Positions 33,753 through 42,306 of a DNA stretch of 64,000 nt are shown here, one piece after another. Source of the DNA: Bradyrhizobium sp. S69 (GTDB lineage Bacteria; Pseudomonadota; Alphaproteobacteria; Rhizobiales; Xanthobacteraceae). The position numbers were made by a program, and so were the translations under genes. The stretch is from the NCBI RefSeq assembly GCF_009766005.1, contig NZ_LMUK01000046.1, positions 129,687 through 193,686 on the forward strand, written 5' to 3'. The notes under the pieces are model-generated. The model ran no database searches and was not told the origin of the DNA. It saw only the letters and a program-made list of their open reading frames with translations. Positions within the stretch are counted from its first letter, which is position 1, and every line of letters begins with the position of its first letter.

Positions 33753-34985
33753 CTAGCTACTCTTCTCGCCCGACATCACGGGTCCGAACAATTCCCAGCT
33801 CTCGCCCTTGAAGCGCATCATCTGCAATTGCTCGAGTGGGGCAAAATCGGTCGGGCTGGTCTTGATCTTGGTACCCGGCAGATAAACGCCGAGCTCGAAG
33901 TTGAGGTTGGCCGCCTGCTTCATGACGTTTTCGCGGGTGAGGTTGTCGCCGCATTGCCTCAGCACCTGTTCGAGGCCCCTGGCGACGCCGTAGCCGAAGG
34001 TGGTGGAAGCGTCCGTCTGATCGCCTTCGGGATACCATTTGGTCATGAAGGCGCGCCATTCGTTCATGGCGGGATCGTTCTTCCATGTTGAATCCTGAGG
34101 GTCTTTCAGATAGGACGCGCTCAGGACGCCCTGACCGGCTGGAAGGCCGGCCGGCTTCATCACGCCACCGACCGAAGCCGACACGTTGGTGACGAACTGC
34201 ACCGGGTGCCAGTCGAGCTCGGCGACCTTCTTGATCGCCTGGGCGGCGAATTTCGGTGTCGCGATGTTGATGAAGATGTCGGGGTTGGCGCCCTTGATCT
34301 GCACCACCTGCGAGTCGACCGTCGGTGAACTTGTTTCATAGGAGCTTTCGACCACGATCAGCTTGCTGGCCTGATCGCCAAAGCCTTCGTGCAATCCGGT
34401 GACGTAGTCCTTGCCGAAATCATCGTTCTGGTAGAGCACACCGATGGTCTTGCCGGGGTAATTCTGCAGGATGTATTTGGCGTAGATGCGCGCCTCGACC
34501 TGGTAGCTCGGCTGCCAGCCCATGGTCCACGGAAAGTTCTTCGGGTCGTTCCATTTGGCGGCGCCGGTCGAGACGAACAGCTGCGGCACCTTCTTGGCGT
34601 TCATGTATTTGTGGATCGCGGTGTTGCCCGGCGTGCCCAGCGGATTGAAGATCAGGAGCACCTCGTCGTCCTCGACCAGCTTGCGGGCCTGCTCGACGGT
34701 TTTCGGCGGGCTGTAGCCGTCATCATAGGAGATGAAGTTGATCTTGCGGCCGTTGATGCCGCCTTCGGAATTGATCTTGTTGAAATAGGCGGCCTCGGTC
34801 TTGCCGATCGTGGCATAGGCCGATGCCGGGCCCGAATAGGGCATGATGTTGCCGATCTTGATCTCGGTGTCGGTGGCGCCCGGATCATATCTCTTCTGCG
34901 CGTTGGCGGTGCCCGCCACGGCGACCGCGAGCAGTCCCGCAAGCACCGCGGATTTGGCGTAGTTCAAGACGTAATGGTGCATCAT
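33753..34985 (-). CDS. ABC transporter substrate-binding protein, branched-chain amino acid type
   Basis: 410 residues. A signal peptide (SAVLAGLLAVAVAGTANA) precedes TEIKIGNIMPYSGPASAYATIGKTEAAYFNKINSEGGINGRKI, the classic Leu/Ile/Val-binding type I fold, and ends in ELGVYLPGTKIKTSPTDF. Such proteins bind amino acids, amides or other small organics in the periplasm. It is an orphan without liv permease genes in the window. The frame is open back to 35189, but AGGGAGGACG before the ATG pair at 34985/34982 sets the start. It is divergent from the AraC/Rob regulator with 242 bp between. Confidence 0.88.
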   Translation of the reverse strand: MMHHYVLNYAKSAVLAGLLAVAVAGTANAQKRYDPGATDTEIKIGNIMPYSGPASAYATIGKTEAAYFNKINSEGGINGRKINFISYDDGYSPPKTVEQARKLVEDDEVLLIFNPLGTPGNTAIHKYMNAKKVPQLFVSTGAAKWNDPKNFPWTMGWQPSYQVEARIYAKYILQNYPGKTIGVLYQNDDFGKDYVTGLHEGFGDQASKLIVVESSYETSSPTVDSQVVQIKGANPDIFINIATPKFAAQAIKKVAELDWHPVQFVTNVSASVGGVMKPAGLPAGQGVLSASYLKDPQDSTWKNDPAMNEWRAFMTKWYPEGDQTDASTTFGYGVARGLEQVLRQCGDNLTRENVMKQAANLNFELGVYLPGTKIKTSPTDFAPLEQLQMMRFKGESWELFGPVMSGEKSS

Positions 34986-35227
34986 CGTCCTCCCTGACGT
35001 TCCGGCCGAGGGCTCAGGCAGCCTCTGTTGGGCAGCTCGTTGAGCCGTCGGATTGAATGCTTCGCCAGTATGCACGTTTGAATGGAGCTTGCCAGCGATG
35101 GCTTTGGGGTTAATTTCGACCGCAAGGACTGTCAAATACGGCGCCGGCGAAGCGATCATGATGCGAGCGCTTCGAATGAAGGCCCACATCCTCGACCTGA
35201 CCCAACACTTGCCTCAAGACTGACGCC

Positions 35228-36061
35228 ATGTATCCAGCCCAGAAAGCGCTCTGGTATATCGAAAGCCATCTCGCCGAGGCGTTGACCCTTGACGAGATCG
35301 CCGGTGTTGCCGGGGTCTCGCGCTTTCATCTGGTTCGGGCGTTTGCCGCTGCGACCGGGTTGCCGGTGATGCGCTATGTGCGTGCCCGGCGTCTCACCGA
35401 GGCGGCGCGGGCGCTGGCGGGCGGCGCACCCGATATCCTCTCGCTGGCGCTGGAAGCGGATTACGGCTCTCACGAAGCATTCACCCGTGCGTTCCGTGAC
35501 CATTTCGGGATGACGCCCGAAGCGGTCCGCGCCGGAACGTGCCTCAATCAACTCAGGCTTCAGGAGCCGATCATGATGGATTCAACCGCACTCGATGATC
35601 TCAAGCCGCCGCGTTTCGTGACAGGCAAGCCGCTGCTGGTGGCAGGCCTCGGTGAACGCATTACCCACGACAATGGCGGCGCCGGCATTCCCGGCCAGTG
35701 GCACCGCTTCCATCAATTCATCGACGGCTTCCCCGGCCGGGTCGGGGCGGTCGCCTATGGCGTCTGCTGCAACGGCGACGACGCCGGAAATTTTGACTAC
35801 ATCGCCGGCGTCGAAGTCTCGGATTTTTCCGATCTGCCACGCGAGTTCAGCCGGGTGCGGATTCCCGAACAGAAATATGCGGTGTTCACCCACAGCGATC
35901 ACATCTCGACCATCCGCCGCACCGTCAACACGATCTGGAATCACTGGCTGCCGGCCTCCGGGATGAAAGCCGCCGACGCGCCCAATTTCGAGCGCTATGA
36001 CGAGAGGTTCGATTCCGTCACCGGCAATGGCGGGCTGGAGATATGGGTTCCGGTGAAGTAG
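35228..36061 (+). CDS. AraC-family regulator with GyrI-like effector domain
   Basis: 277 residues. The N-terminal 100 residues hold two helix-turn-helix motifs (LTLDEIAGVAGVSRFHLVRAF and ILSLALEADYGSHEAFTRAFRDHFGMTP). The C-terminal part, with LEIWVPVK at its end, fits a GyrI-like small-molecule-binding domain. This order is that of Rob/SoxS-like sensors for multidrug or stress responses. It is divergent from the branched-chain amino acid binding protein gene; whether it controls it is unknown. Confidence 0.88.
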   Translation: MYPAQKALWYIESHLAEALTLDEIAGVAGVSRFHLVRAFAAATGLPVMRYVRARRLTEAARALAGGAPDILSLALEADYGSHEAFTRAFRDHFGMTPEAVRAGTCLNQLRLQEPIMMDSTALDDLKPPRFVTGKPLLVAGLGERITHDNGGAGIPGQWHRFHQFIDGFPGRVGAVAYGVCCNGDDAGNFDYIAGVEVSDFSDLPREFSRVRIPEQKYAVFTHSDHISTIRRTVNTIWNHWLPASGMKAADAPNFERYDERFDSVTGNGGLEIWVPVK

Positions 36062-36087
36062 TAAGGGGGCGTACCTATCCGACAGTC

Positions 36088-36196
36088 GTCATCCTGAGGT
36101 GCGCGCCTTTTCTTGCGCGCCTCGAAGGATAACCGCGGGCTCTGCGCTGAACACCATCCTTCGAGACGCGGCCAAGTGGCCGCTCCTCAGGATGAC
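36088..36196. repeat. Dispersed palindromic repeat, family C
   Basis: Arms gtcatcctgaggtgcgcgcc and ctcctcaggatgac, with cctcgaaggat and catccttcgagacgcgg inside. Confidence 0.85.
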
Positions 36197-36294
36197 GTTT
36201 CCCGGTGAGCACACCCCCGCGCAATTTGCCGGATCAGGTTTACGGACTTTGAACGATCCTGGATGACAGTCGGCCCGTCACGCGAGGAGCCTCC

Positions 36295-36702
36295 ATGGAT
36301 GACGCATTGATCTGGCAGATGAAGGCGGTTTTTTCCGAGACATCCTTCCGTCCGGCCGATCTTGCGGTGTTGAGCGATGCCGTGCTCAGGCTTGCCGGGA
36401 TATTCTCCGTGGCAATGAAGGTTCACATCGAGGAACCAACCAAAACCCGGCCCCATCGACTGTTGCGGACCAGCAGACCACCGAGCCTTGGAGCGCCCGG
36501 GGAAAGCCATTTCGTCAAGCTGGAAGACGGCGGCGGTTACCACGCTTCCAGCTATTTCAATGCGCCGGACAATTCGATCAGGGAAAAGCATTACGACGAC
36601 GCTGGCTTGCTCGCGCTCGATATCGTCGCCGAGTGGCAACTCCGGAAAGATATTGCGGCCAAGCTCAAGCTGATGAAGGAGGCGAGAAATCGGCGCTTGT
36701 GA
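36295..36702 (+). CDS. Hypothetical protein
   Basis: 135 residues (MDDALIWQMKAVFSETSFRP at the start). GAGGAGCC lies before the ATG as a ribosome site. The middle (HFVKLEDGGGYHASSYFNAPDNSIREKHYDDAG) has no known motif and the end is a lysine- and arginine-rich helix. No signal peptide or membrane segment is present. I do not recognise a family. It is convergent with the next gene. Confidence 0.6.
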   Translation: MDDALIWQMKAVFSETSFRPADLAVLSDAVLRLAGIFSVAMKVHIEEPTKTRPHRLLRTSRPPSLGAPGESHFVKLEDGGGYHASSYFNAPDNSIREKHYDDAGLLALDIVAEWQLRKDIAAKLKLMKEARNRRL

Positions 36703-36746
36703 CGATGGGTGAGATGGTTTCGCAAGCGCTCAATCCATCCTGCGCG

Positions 36747-37127
36747 CTAGCTCGCGAGCGTCGTGGTTCCGGTCGGAGGCTCGGTCAGGAGGGCTTCGGC
36801 AAGTTCGCCTTGCAACTCGCGGGGCATCGAAAAGCACACGCTGAATCCGTCCTCGGTGCCGAGCGTGATCATGCCGGTCGCTGGATCGGTCGATGGTTCG
36901 ACGGTCCATGACGTCAGCGGATAAGCGTAGCGCAAGGTGTGGTCGCCGAAGCGGGTACGAAGCGCCCGGCTGATCAGGTCCGGCAACACCAGCGCGAGCG
37001 TGCCGACCTGGCTGAGCGGCAAGCGAACCGATGCGGGGTTGCCGGCCGTATCGGTAAAACCCAGCACAATCGTGCCGCCGTCCTCGGTGACCTCGCAGAT
37101 CGTGAGCGCCTGACTGTCGATTTCCAT
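36747..37127 (-). CDS. Hypothetical protein
   Basis: 126 residues (MEIDSQALTICEVTEDGGTI at the start). The early segment VLGFTDTAGNPASVRLPLSQVGTLALVLPDLI and the later TGMITLGTEDGFSVCFSMPRELQGELAEALL suggest a small beta-rich soluble protein, but no family comes to mind. A longer frame to 37487 overlaps the divergent methyltransferase and lacks support. A perfect 10-bp inverted repeat lies 24 bp upstream of the start and is probably its operator. Confidence 0.65.
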   Translation of the reverse strand: MEIDSQALTICEVTEDGGTIVLGFTDTAGNPASVRLPLSQVGTLALVLPDLISRALRTRFGDHTLRYAYPLTSWTVEPSTDPATGMITLGTEDGFSVCFSMPRELQGELAEALLTEPPTGTTTLAS

Positions 37128-37150
37128 CGTGCCAACTCTTGTCGATAACA

Positions 37151-37174
37151 CGTTATATTCGTATGAATATAACG
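37151..37174. promoter_or_regulatory. Perfect inverted repeat in a divergent promoter
   Basis: CGTTATATTC, 4 bp (GTAT), then GAATATAACG: perfect 10-bp arms. It is AT-rich in a GC-rich region, 24 bp before the start of the hypothetical gene at 37127 and 55 bp before the methyltransferase start at 37229. It fits a repressor operator serving one or both genes. Confidence 0.65.
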
Positions 37175-37228
37175 AAGCGGAGGCTTCGTCCAGCCATGGT
37201 GCGCTTCGCTTGATGCAGCTGAGCTGGC

Positions 37229-38062
37229 ATGCAAATGAGCTGGCGCGGGTTGCGGCACGTGAAGACGATCGGAGAGCGGTATTTGGGCAGCAGGCATCAG
37301 GACGGCAGCGCCGGCGACGCCAACTATGGCGCGATCGGGCAGGGCTATGCGGCCTACCGGCAACCCGACTCCGAAATAGCTGGTTTTCTCGGCCGTGCGC
37401 TGGGGGGCGCGCGCTCTGTCCTGAATGTGGGTGCCGGCGCTGGATCATATGAACCTGTCGATCGCGAGGTGACGGCGGTCGAGCCATCGGCCTCGATGCG
37501 CCGGCAGCGGCCCGCTTATCTGCCCGTCGCGATCGAAGGCGTGGCCGAGAAATTGCCGTTTGCCGATCAAAGTTTCGATGCGAGCATGGCGACGTTCACC
37601 GTCCACCAATGGAACGATCTTGCCGCAGGACTGATCGAAATGCGGCGGGTCACGCGCGGCCCCGTTGCCATCCTGACCTGCGATCCGCTGCAGCTGCACC
37701 GGTCATGGCTCGCCGAATACGCACCGGAGATGATTTCAGTCGAGATTCGCCGATATCCGTTGATCTCGACCATCGCCGAGGCCTTGGGCGGCGCCGATGT
37801 CGTGTCCGTGCCAATTCCGTTGCAATGTAGCGATGGTTTTAGCGAGGCCTATTATGGCCGTCCGGAGCGGCTGCTCGAAGCCGGTGCGCGGCTGGCGAAT
37901 TCGGCGTGGAGTTTTGTCGAACCCGATGCCGAGCAACGTTTTGTCAAACGGCTGGATCGCGACATCAACAGCGGCGCCTGGGATGCAAAGTACGGGCAGC
38001 TGCGCCAACAGTCGCATTTTGATGGATCGTTGCGGCTGATCGTCGGCGTCCGCAAGGTCTAG
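37229..38062 (+). CDS. Class I SAM-dependent methyltransferase
   Basis: 277 residues. The SAM-binding motif I is VLNVGAGAGSYEP near residue 65, with the acidic end of the second strand in VTAVEPSASMRRQ, motif post I LPFADQSFDASMATFTVHQWND, and MRRVTRGPVAILTCDP. It methylates an unknown small molecule; the fold is the UbiE/Methyltransf_11 type. The start is uncertain; a later ATG or GTG could be used, since the first 30 residues are not part of the fold. Confidence 0.82.
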   Translation: MQMSWRGLRHVKTIGERYLGSRHQDGSAGDANYGAIGQGYAAYRQPDSEIAGFLGRALGGARSVLNVGAGAGSYEPVDREVTAVEPSASMRRQRPAYLPVAIEGVAEKLPFADQSFDASMATFTVHQWNDLAAGLIEMRRVTRGPVAILTCDPLQLHRSWLAEYAPEMISVEIRRYPLISTIAEALGGADVVSVPIPLQCSDGFSEAYYGRPERLLEAGARLANSAWSFVEPDAEQRFVKRLDRDINSGAWDAKYGQLRQQSHFDGSLRLIVGVRKV

Positions 38063-38101
38063 AGCATGATGTTTATTGATTGAATCGGCCTTGATCTCCC
38101 G

Positions 38102-38224
38102 TCACCTCTCCCGTTGGGAGAGGTCGGCGCGTAGCGCCGGGTGAGGGGTTAGGGCCTGTCGTTTGTATAAGAGCCCTCACCCGATTTGCTTCGCAAATCG
38201 ACCTCTCCCCGCCGGGGAGAGGTG
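38102..38224. repeat. Dispersed palindromic repeat, family D
   Basis: Near-identical to 29155-29279, with gatttgcttcgcaaatc as an internal hairpin and outer tcacctctccc...gggagaggtga arms. Confidence 0.88.
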
Positions 38225-38263
38225 AAGTGAAGCGCGGGATGACGCCTTGCTCTCGACCGGGAC

Positions 38264-39700
38264 TTACACCCCGGTCTGCGTGATGAACTTGGTATTGAAG
38301 TAAGCGTCGAGCCCTTCGGAGCCGCCTTCCGAGCCGTAGCCGGAATCCTTCATGCCGCCGAACGGCGTTTCGGTCAGCGCCAGCGCAAAGCTGTTGATCG
38401 ACATCATGCCGGCTTCCACCGCGGCGCCGATCGCGGTCGCGGTCTTGGCGGATTTGGTGAAGGCGTAGGATGCCAGACCAAACGGCAGGCGGTTGGCTTC
38501 TTCCGCGGCGTCATCGAATTTCGAGAACGGCGAGATCAGCGCCAGCGGCCCGAACGGTTCCTCGTTCATCGCGCGCGCCGATTTCGGCACGTCGGTGACG
38601 ACGGTGGGCTCGAAGAAGTAACCCTTGTTGCCGATGCGGTTGCCGCCGGTCGCCACCTTCGCGCCGTGGCCGACGGCGTCCTGGATCATGGTTTCGATCG
38701 CGGTGATGCGACGGTCGTTGGCGAGCGCGCCCATCTTGTTGTCGGTGTCGAGGCCGTTGCCGACCGTGATCGCCTTGGAGCCGTCCACGAAATGCTTGAC
38801 GAACTTGTCGTAGACGCCTTCCTGCACCAGGAAGCGGGTCGGCGCGATGCAAACCTGACCGGCGTTGCGGTACTTGGCGCCGACCATGATCTTGGCTGCC
38901 TGTTCGATATCGGCATCGTCGAACACGATCACCGGGGCATGGCCGCCGAGCTCCATCGTCACGCGCTTCATGTGCAGACCCGCCATCGCCGCGAGGTCCT
39001 TGCCGACCTTGGTCGAGCCGGTGAAGGAGATCTTGCGGATGGTCGGGTGCGGGATCAGATATTCCGAAATCTCGGAAGGCACGCCGTACACCAGGTTGAC
39101 CACGCCGGCCGGCACGCCGGCATCGACGAACGCCCGGATCAATTCCGCGGGCGAGGCAGGGGTTTCTTCCGGCGCCTTGACGATGACCGAGCAGCCCGAC
39201 GCGAGCGCTGCCGCCATCTTCTTCACCACCTGGTTGATCGGGAAATTCCAGGGCGTGAACGCGGCAACCGGTCCGACCGGCTCCTTGAACGTCATCTGAT
39301 AGACGCCGGGGATCCGCGCCGGGATCAGCCGGCCATAGGCGCGGCGGCCTTCCTCGGCGAACCAGTCGATGATGTCGGCGGACGTCATCGTCTCGAGCTT
39401 GGCTTCGGCCAGCACCTTGCCTTGCTCGATGGTCATGATGGTCGCGATCTTGTCAGCGCGCTCGCGCATCAGGTCGGCGGCCTTGCGCATCACCTTGGAG
39501 CGCTCATAGGCGGAAACCTGGCGCCAGGCTTTAAAGCCCTTTTCAGCGGCGGCGAGCGCCTCGTCGAGGTCGGCCTTGCCGGCATGCGCGACGGTGCCGA
39601 CCACCTCTTCGGTCGCCGGATTGAGCACGGGGATGGTCTTGCCGGAAGCGGCGGGACGCCATTTTCCGTCGATCAGCAACTGTACGTTCGGGTAGTCCAT
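38264..39700 (-). CDS. gabD: NAD(P)-dependent succinate-semialdehyde dehydrogenase family protein
   Basis: 478 residues of the aldehyde dehydrogenase superfamily with catalytic C284 (GQVCIAPTR) and E250 (MELGGHAPVIV), and the cofactor motif FTGSTKVGK. The ALDH5-like sequence, including PFGLASYAFTKSAKTA and FGGMKDSGYGSEGG, fits succinate-semialdehyde dehydrogenase, which makes succinate from GABA catabolism; the substrate is an inference from the family. It lies downstream of a LysR regulator on the same strand, 122 bp apart. A long antisense frame overlies it and is spurious. Confidence 0.85.
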   Translation of the reverse strand: MDYPNVQLLIDGKWRPAASGKTIPVLNPATEEVVGTVAHAGKADLDEALAAAEKGFKAWRQVSAYERSKVMRKAADLMRERADKIATIMTIEQGKVLAEAKLETMTSADIIDWFAEEGRRAYGRLIPARIPGVYQMTFKEPVGPVAAFTPWNFPINQVVKKMAAALASGCSVIVKAPEETPASPAELIRAFVDAGVPAGVVNLVYGVPSEISEYLIPHPTIRKISFTGSTKVGKDLAAMAGLHMKRVTMELGGHAPVIVFDDADIEQAAKIMVGAKYRNAGQVCIAPTRFLVQEGVYDKFVKHFVDGSKAITVGNGLDTDNKMGALANDRRITAIETMIQDAVGHGAKVATGGNRIGNKGYFFEPTVVTDVPKSARAMNEEPFGPLALISPFSKFDDAAEEANRLPFGLASYAFTKSAKTATAIGAAVEAGMMSINSFALALTETPFGGMKDSGYGSEGGSEGLDAYFNTKFITQTGV

Positions 39701-39822
39701 TTTCGTTTCCTCCGGTCTTAAAGGCTTGTTCCGCCGCGCGCGGACAACAGCACGTTCGGACGCCCCTTTTCAAGGGGCCGGCCATCACGTCTTTGCGGCT
39801 CGCCAATCGCGCGCAAGCATAG

Positions 39823-40704
39823 CTACGCGACGAGTTGGCCGACCCTCGAAAGCAGCAGCTTCAGGATCGGCGAGTTGTTGGCCTTATGGTAGGCGAGGAT
39901 CAGGTCGAGCGTCGGCGCCTCGCCCTGCACCGGACGCGTGGTGATCGTATCCGGCAGATAGCGTTTGGTGTAGGCCGGCAACATCATGACCGCGCGGGTC
40001 GATGTGATCATGGAGATCGCATGGACCACATTGTGCACCTCATGTTCCGGCTTGAGGTCGACGCCGGCCTGGTTGAAATACGCTAGCACGGCGCGGCGCA
40101 CCGCCGGTGCTGCCTTCGATGGCAGATAGAAGGTTTCGTGGGCGATCTCCTGCGGCGCGATGGTCGCGTGCTGCGCCAGGCGATGGTCGCTCGGAAATAC
40201 AAAAACCAGGGGGTCGGTCCGCACGCGCCTGGAGGACAAATCTTCCATGTGCTCCTCGGCGCGGATGAAGGCGGCATCGAGCTTGCGCCGCATCAAGGCC
40301 TTGGCGAGCACCGGCGAGTAATCGCTCGACAGGCGGATGTCGATGCCGGGAAACGCCTCGCGCAGCACGCGGCTGACCTCGGGCAACAGATCGATTTCGG
40401 CCCCCGACAGGAAGCCAAGCGCGAAGGCCGGCTTCGGCGGTTGAGCGGCGCGCAGCGCTGCTTCCTTCGCCGCCTCCGCTTGCAGCAGCGCCATGCGCGC
40501 ATGGTCGAGAAAGGCTTTGCCGGCCGCGGTCAGCTCGATGCCTTGCGCGCTGCGCGTCATCAGCGCAACGCCGACTTCCTGTTCGAGATCGCGGATTTGC
40601 CGGCTGAGCGAGGGCTGCGACGTGTTGAGCCTCTGTTCGGCGGCAACCGTCAGACTGCCGGCATCGGCCACCGCCACGAAATAGCGCAGATGCCGGAGCT
40701 CCAT
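39823..40704 (-). CDS. LysR-family transcriptional regulator
   Basis: 293 residues. The N-terminal helix-turn-helix reads FVAVADAGSLTVAAEQRLNTSQPSLSRQIRDLEQEVGVALMTR; the rest is the two-lobed effector domain (PPKPAFALGFLSGAEIDLLPEV). ATG 40704 follows GGGAG at a good distance; the frame is open to 40899 but the extension is unlike the family. It is 122 bp from the aldehyde dehydrogenase gene and may control it, although LysR genes are more often divergent from their targets. Confidence 0.9.
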   Translation of the reverse strand: MELRHLRYFVAVADAGSLTVAAEQRLNTSQPSLSRQIRDLEQEVGVALMTRSAQGIELTAAGKAFLDHARMALLQAEAAKEAALRAAQPPKPAFALGFLSGAEIDLLPEVSRVLREAFPGIDIRLSSDYSPVLAKALMRRKLDAAFIRAEEHMEDLSSRRVRTDPLVFVFPSDHRLAQHATIAPQEIAHETFYLPSKAAPAVRRAVLAYFNQAGVDLKPEHEVHNVVHAISMITSTRAVMMLPAYTKRYLPDTITTRPVQGEAPTLDLILAYHKANNSPILKLLLSRVGQLVA

Positions 40705-40913
40705 CACGATCTCCCGATTCTCGTCTGGCCAACTCTTATGAGGCCATATCTCGCAAGCATGGGCCCAGCTTACAAAGTCTTTTTCATGGGTGCCAGCGAT
40801 CACTAGAAGCACGGTAAGCGGGGTCTGCCTGACAGGCAGGGCGTGATCCGCGGCCTTGATCCGTGCGGCCCTGCTCGAAGGCCGGCGCGCGGGCCTCATC
40901 TGGAGCGTTGCGC

Positions 40914-41579
40914 ATGTGGAGAGGCATCAGAGCGTCGCTGCTGTGCCTGCTGGTGACGACAGCATTTGGCGGAGCCGCGGCGCAATCCCAAAGCAATCAA
41001 CCGAGGGTAACCGGCATGGAAGATGTAGCGAAGGTCAAGCAAGCGATGCTCGGAAACTGGGAGAGCATCGCCCCCGAGATCCGGCCAAGCAAGAACCCGG
41101 ATGGCTCGATGAAGCCGTTTTATCTCAAGCGCGCGTTCAAATATTTGCCGGACGATCGGTTCGAGCTCGATGTCGTCAACTCCGCCGACGCCTTTGGCGC
41201 CGTGCCGCTGGCGCGGATCAAGATCATCGGGCACATGACCTGGCAGGGACCGCACCCGATCGCGCCGGGCGCGCAGAAGGTCAATTTCGTGGCCGACGAG
41301 GCCTATGAAGTCACGCCCCTGGTGCAGGGATTTGCCGACGTCCTCAACAAGGTCGCGTCTGCCGGATACGCGCCCTGGGCGGTCAATGCGCCCCAGAGCA
41401 TCTTCGGAAAATCTTTTGCTCCGTTCGGTCTCCAGGAAGGCACCAACTTCATGGAGTACGACCTCGTTTTTCTCAGGGGCGATCTTTTGTTCTGGGGCGC
41501 GCGCAATATCGACGGCCGCGGTTTTGATACCGAGCAGAACCGCCCGACCAATCTGCAGATCCCGCTGGTGCGGAAATAG
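40914..41579 (+). CDS. Exported protein of unknown function
   Basis: 221 residues with a signal peptide (MWRGIRASLLCLLVTTAFGG onward to AAAQS). The mature part has EDVAKVKQAMLGNWESIAPEIRPSKN, IIGHMTWQGPHPIAPGAQKVNFVADEAYEV, FMEYDLVFLRGDLLFWGARNIDGRG and PTNLQIPLVRK at the end, which suggests a beta-barrel or lipocalin-like fold of about 200 residues. The family is not recognised. GGAGC lies before the ATG at 40914. It is divergent from the LysR gene. Confidence 0.68.
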   Translation: MWRGIRASLLCLLVTTAFGGAAAQSQSNQPRVTGMEDVAKVKQAMLGNWESIAPEIRPSKNPDGSMKPFYLKRAFKYLPDDRFELDVVNSADAFGAVPLARIKIIGHMTWQGPHPIAPGAQKVNFVADEAYEVTPLVQGFADVLNKVASAGYAPWAVNAPQSIFGKSFAPFGLQEGTNFMEYDLVFLRGDLLFWGARNIDGRGFDTEQNRPTNLQIPLVRK

Positions 41580-42039
41580 GCCTGGGTTCCCGGCCTGAGG
41601 GATTTGCCTGATCGAACCGGCGCCGGGGATGTCTCCCTGGAGTCTGACTCAAAATGCGGCCAACAAAATCAGGCACTTTCGGCAAAGCTCGTCATGCCCG
41701 GCCTTGTGCCGGGCATCCACGTCTTCGCGCCATTCACGCGGCAAAGACGTAGATGGCCGGGACATAGGCGAGCGGAAGCGACGCCGTCCTTCGGACGGCT
41801 GTGCCCGGCCATGACGAAAAGTGAGTCACATTTCAGATGGTTAGAGTCACGTCGTTGGCGACGTGGCAAACAAGCCACTCTTGCTTCCCGATCGCATTGG
41901 AACCGGTATTTGCCCGGACCGACCATTAGCGAATCCTTTATAAATTAAGCGAAAGATCAAACGACTCAAGTTGACCGCGTACTTCACGCCTTGGCCTTCC
42001 CGGCCGGCGAACCCAACGTGTTGGACTAGAGGAACTTCA
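41580..42039. other. 460-bp intergenic region
   Basis: It holds a family B repeat (41691-41815), a small hairpin cacgtcg-ttgg-cgacgtg at 41848-41865 and an AT-rich tail before the 58-residue gene. No open frame with a ribosome site is seen in the remainder. Confidence 0.5.
41691..41815. repeat. Dispersed palindromic repeat, family B
   Basis: Arms gtcatgcccggccttgtgcc and gtgcccggccatgac, with cacgtcttcg and caaagacgtagatg inside and the ccgtccttcggacgg hairpin. Confidence 0.85.
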
Positions 42040-42216
42040 ATGGCCAAATTTGCGATCGGCGATTCCGTATCCAAGGGCAAGAACAGTGGCAAAGTCGTCG
42101 CCGTCTTCACGACCACCGATGGCGAACTCAGATACGCGGTGGAAGATGACGGAGCCCTCCAGTTCATCCTGGAAACCGACCTGGCGCCATACCACCCCAA
42201 TCATCGAGCGGCCTGA
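42040..42216 (+). CDS. Small KOW/SH3-like protein
   Basis: 58 residues, beginning MAKFAIGDSVSKGKNSGKVV, with GELRYAVEDDGALQFILETDL. The pattern of a charged opening strand followed by short beta strands resembles a small KOW or SH3-like barrel, common in alphaproteobacteria under various DUF names. GAGGAA lies 6 bp before the ATG. The function is unknown. Confidence 0.7.
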   Translation: MAKFAIGDSVSKGKNSGKVVAVFTTTDGELRYAVEDDGALQFILETDLAPYHPNHRAA

Positions 42217-42306
42217 CTGAAGTCGTACGGGCCTTCGGCTTGCAGGCGCGTAGGATGGGTTGAGCTTTTTGCGAAACCCATCCCACGTGCTACGTGCCGG
42301 GTCATT

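Noticed and set aside
38666..39721. 351-residue frame antisense to the aldehyde dehydrogenase
   Set aside because: No motif and a His/Arg-rich shadow composition; the dehydrogenase has its catalytic Cys and Glu.
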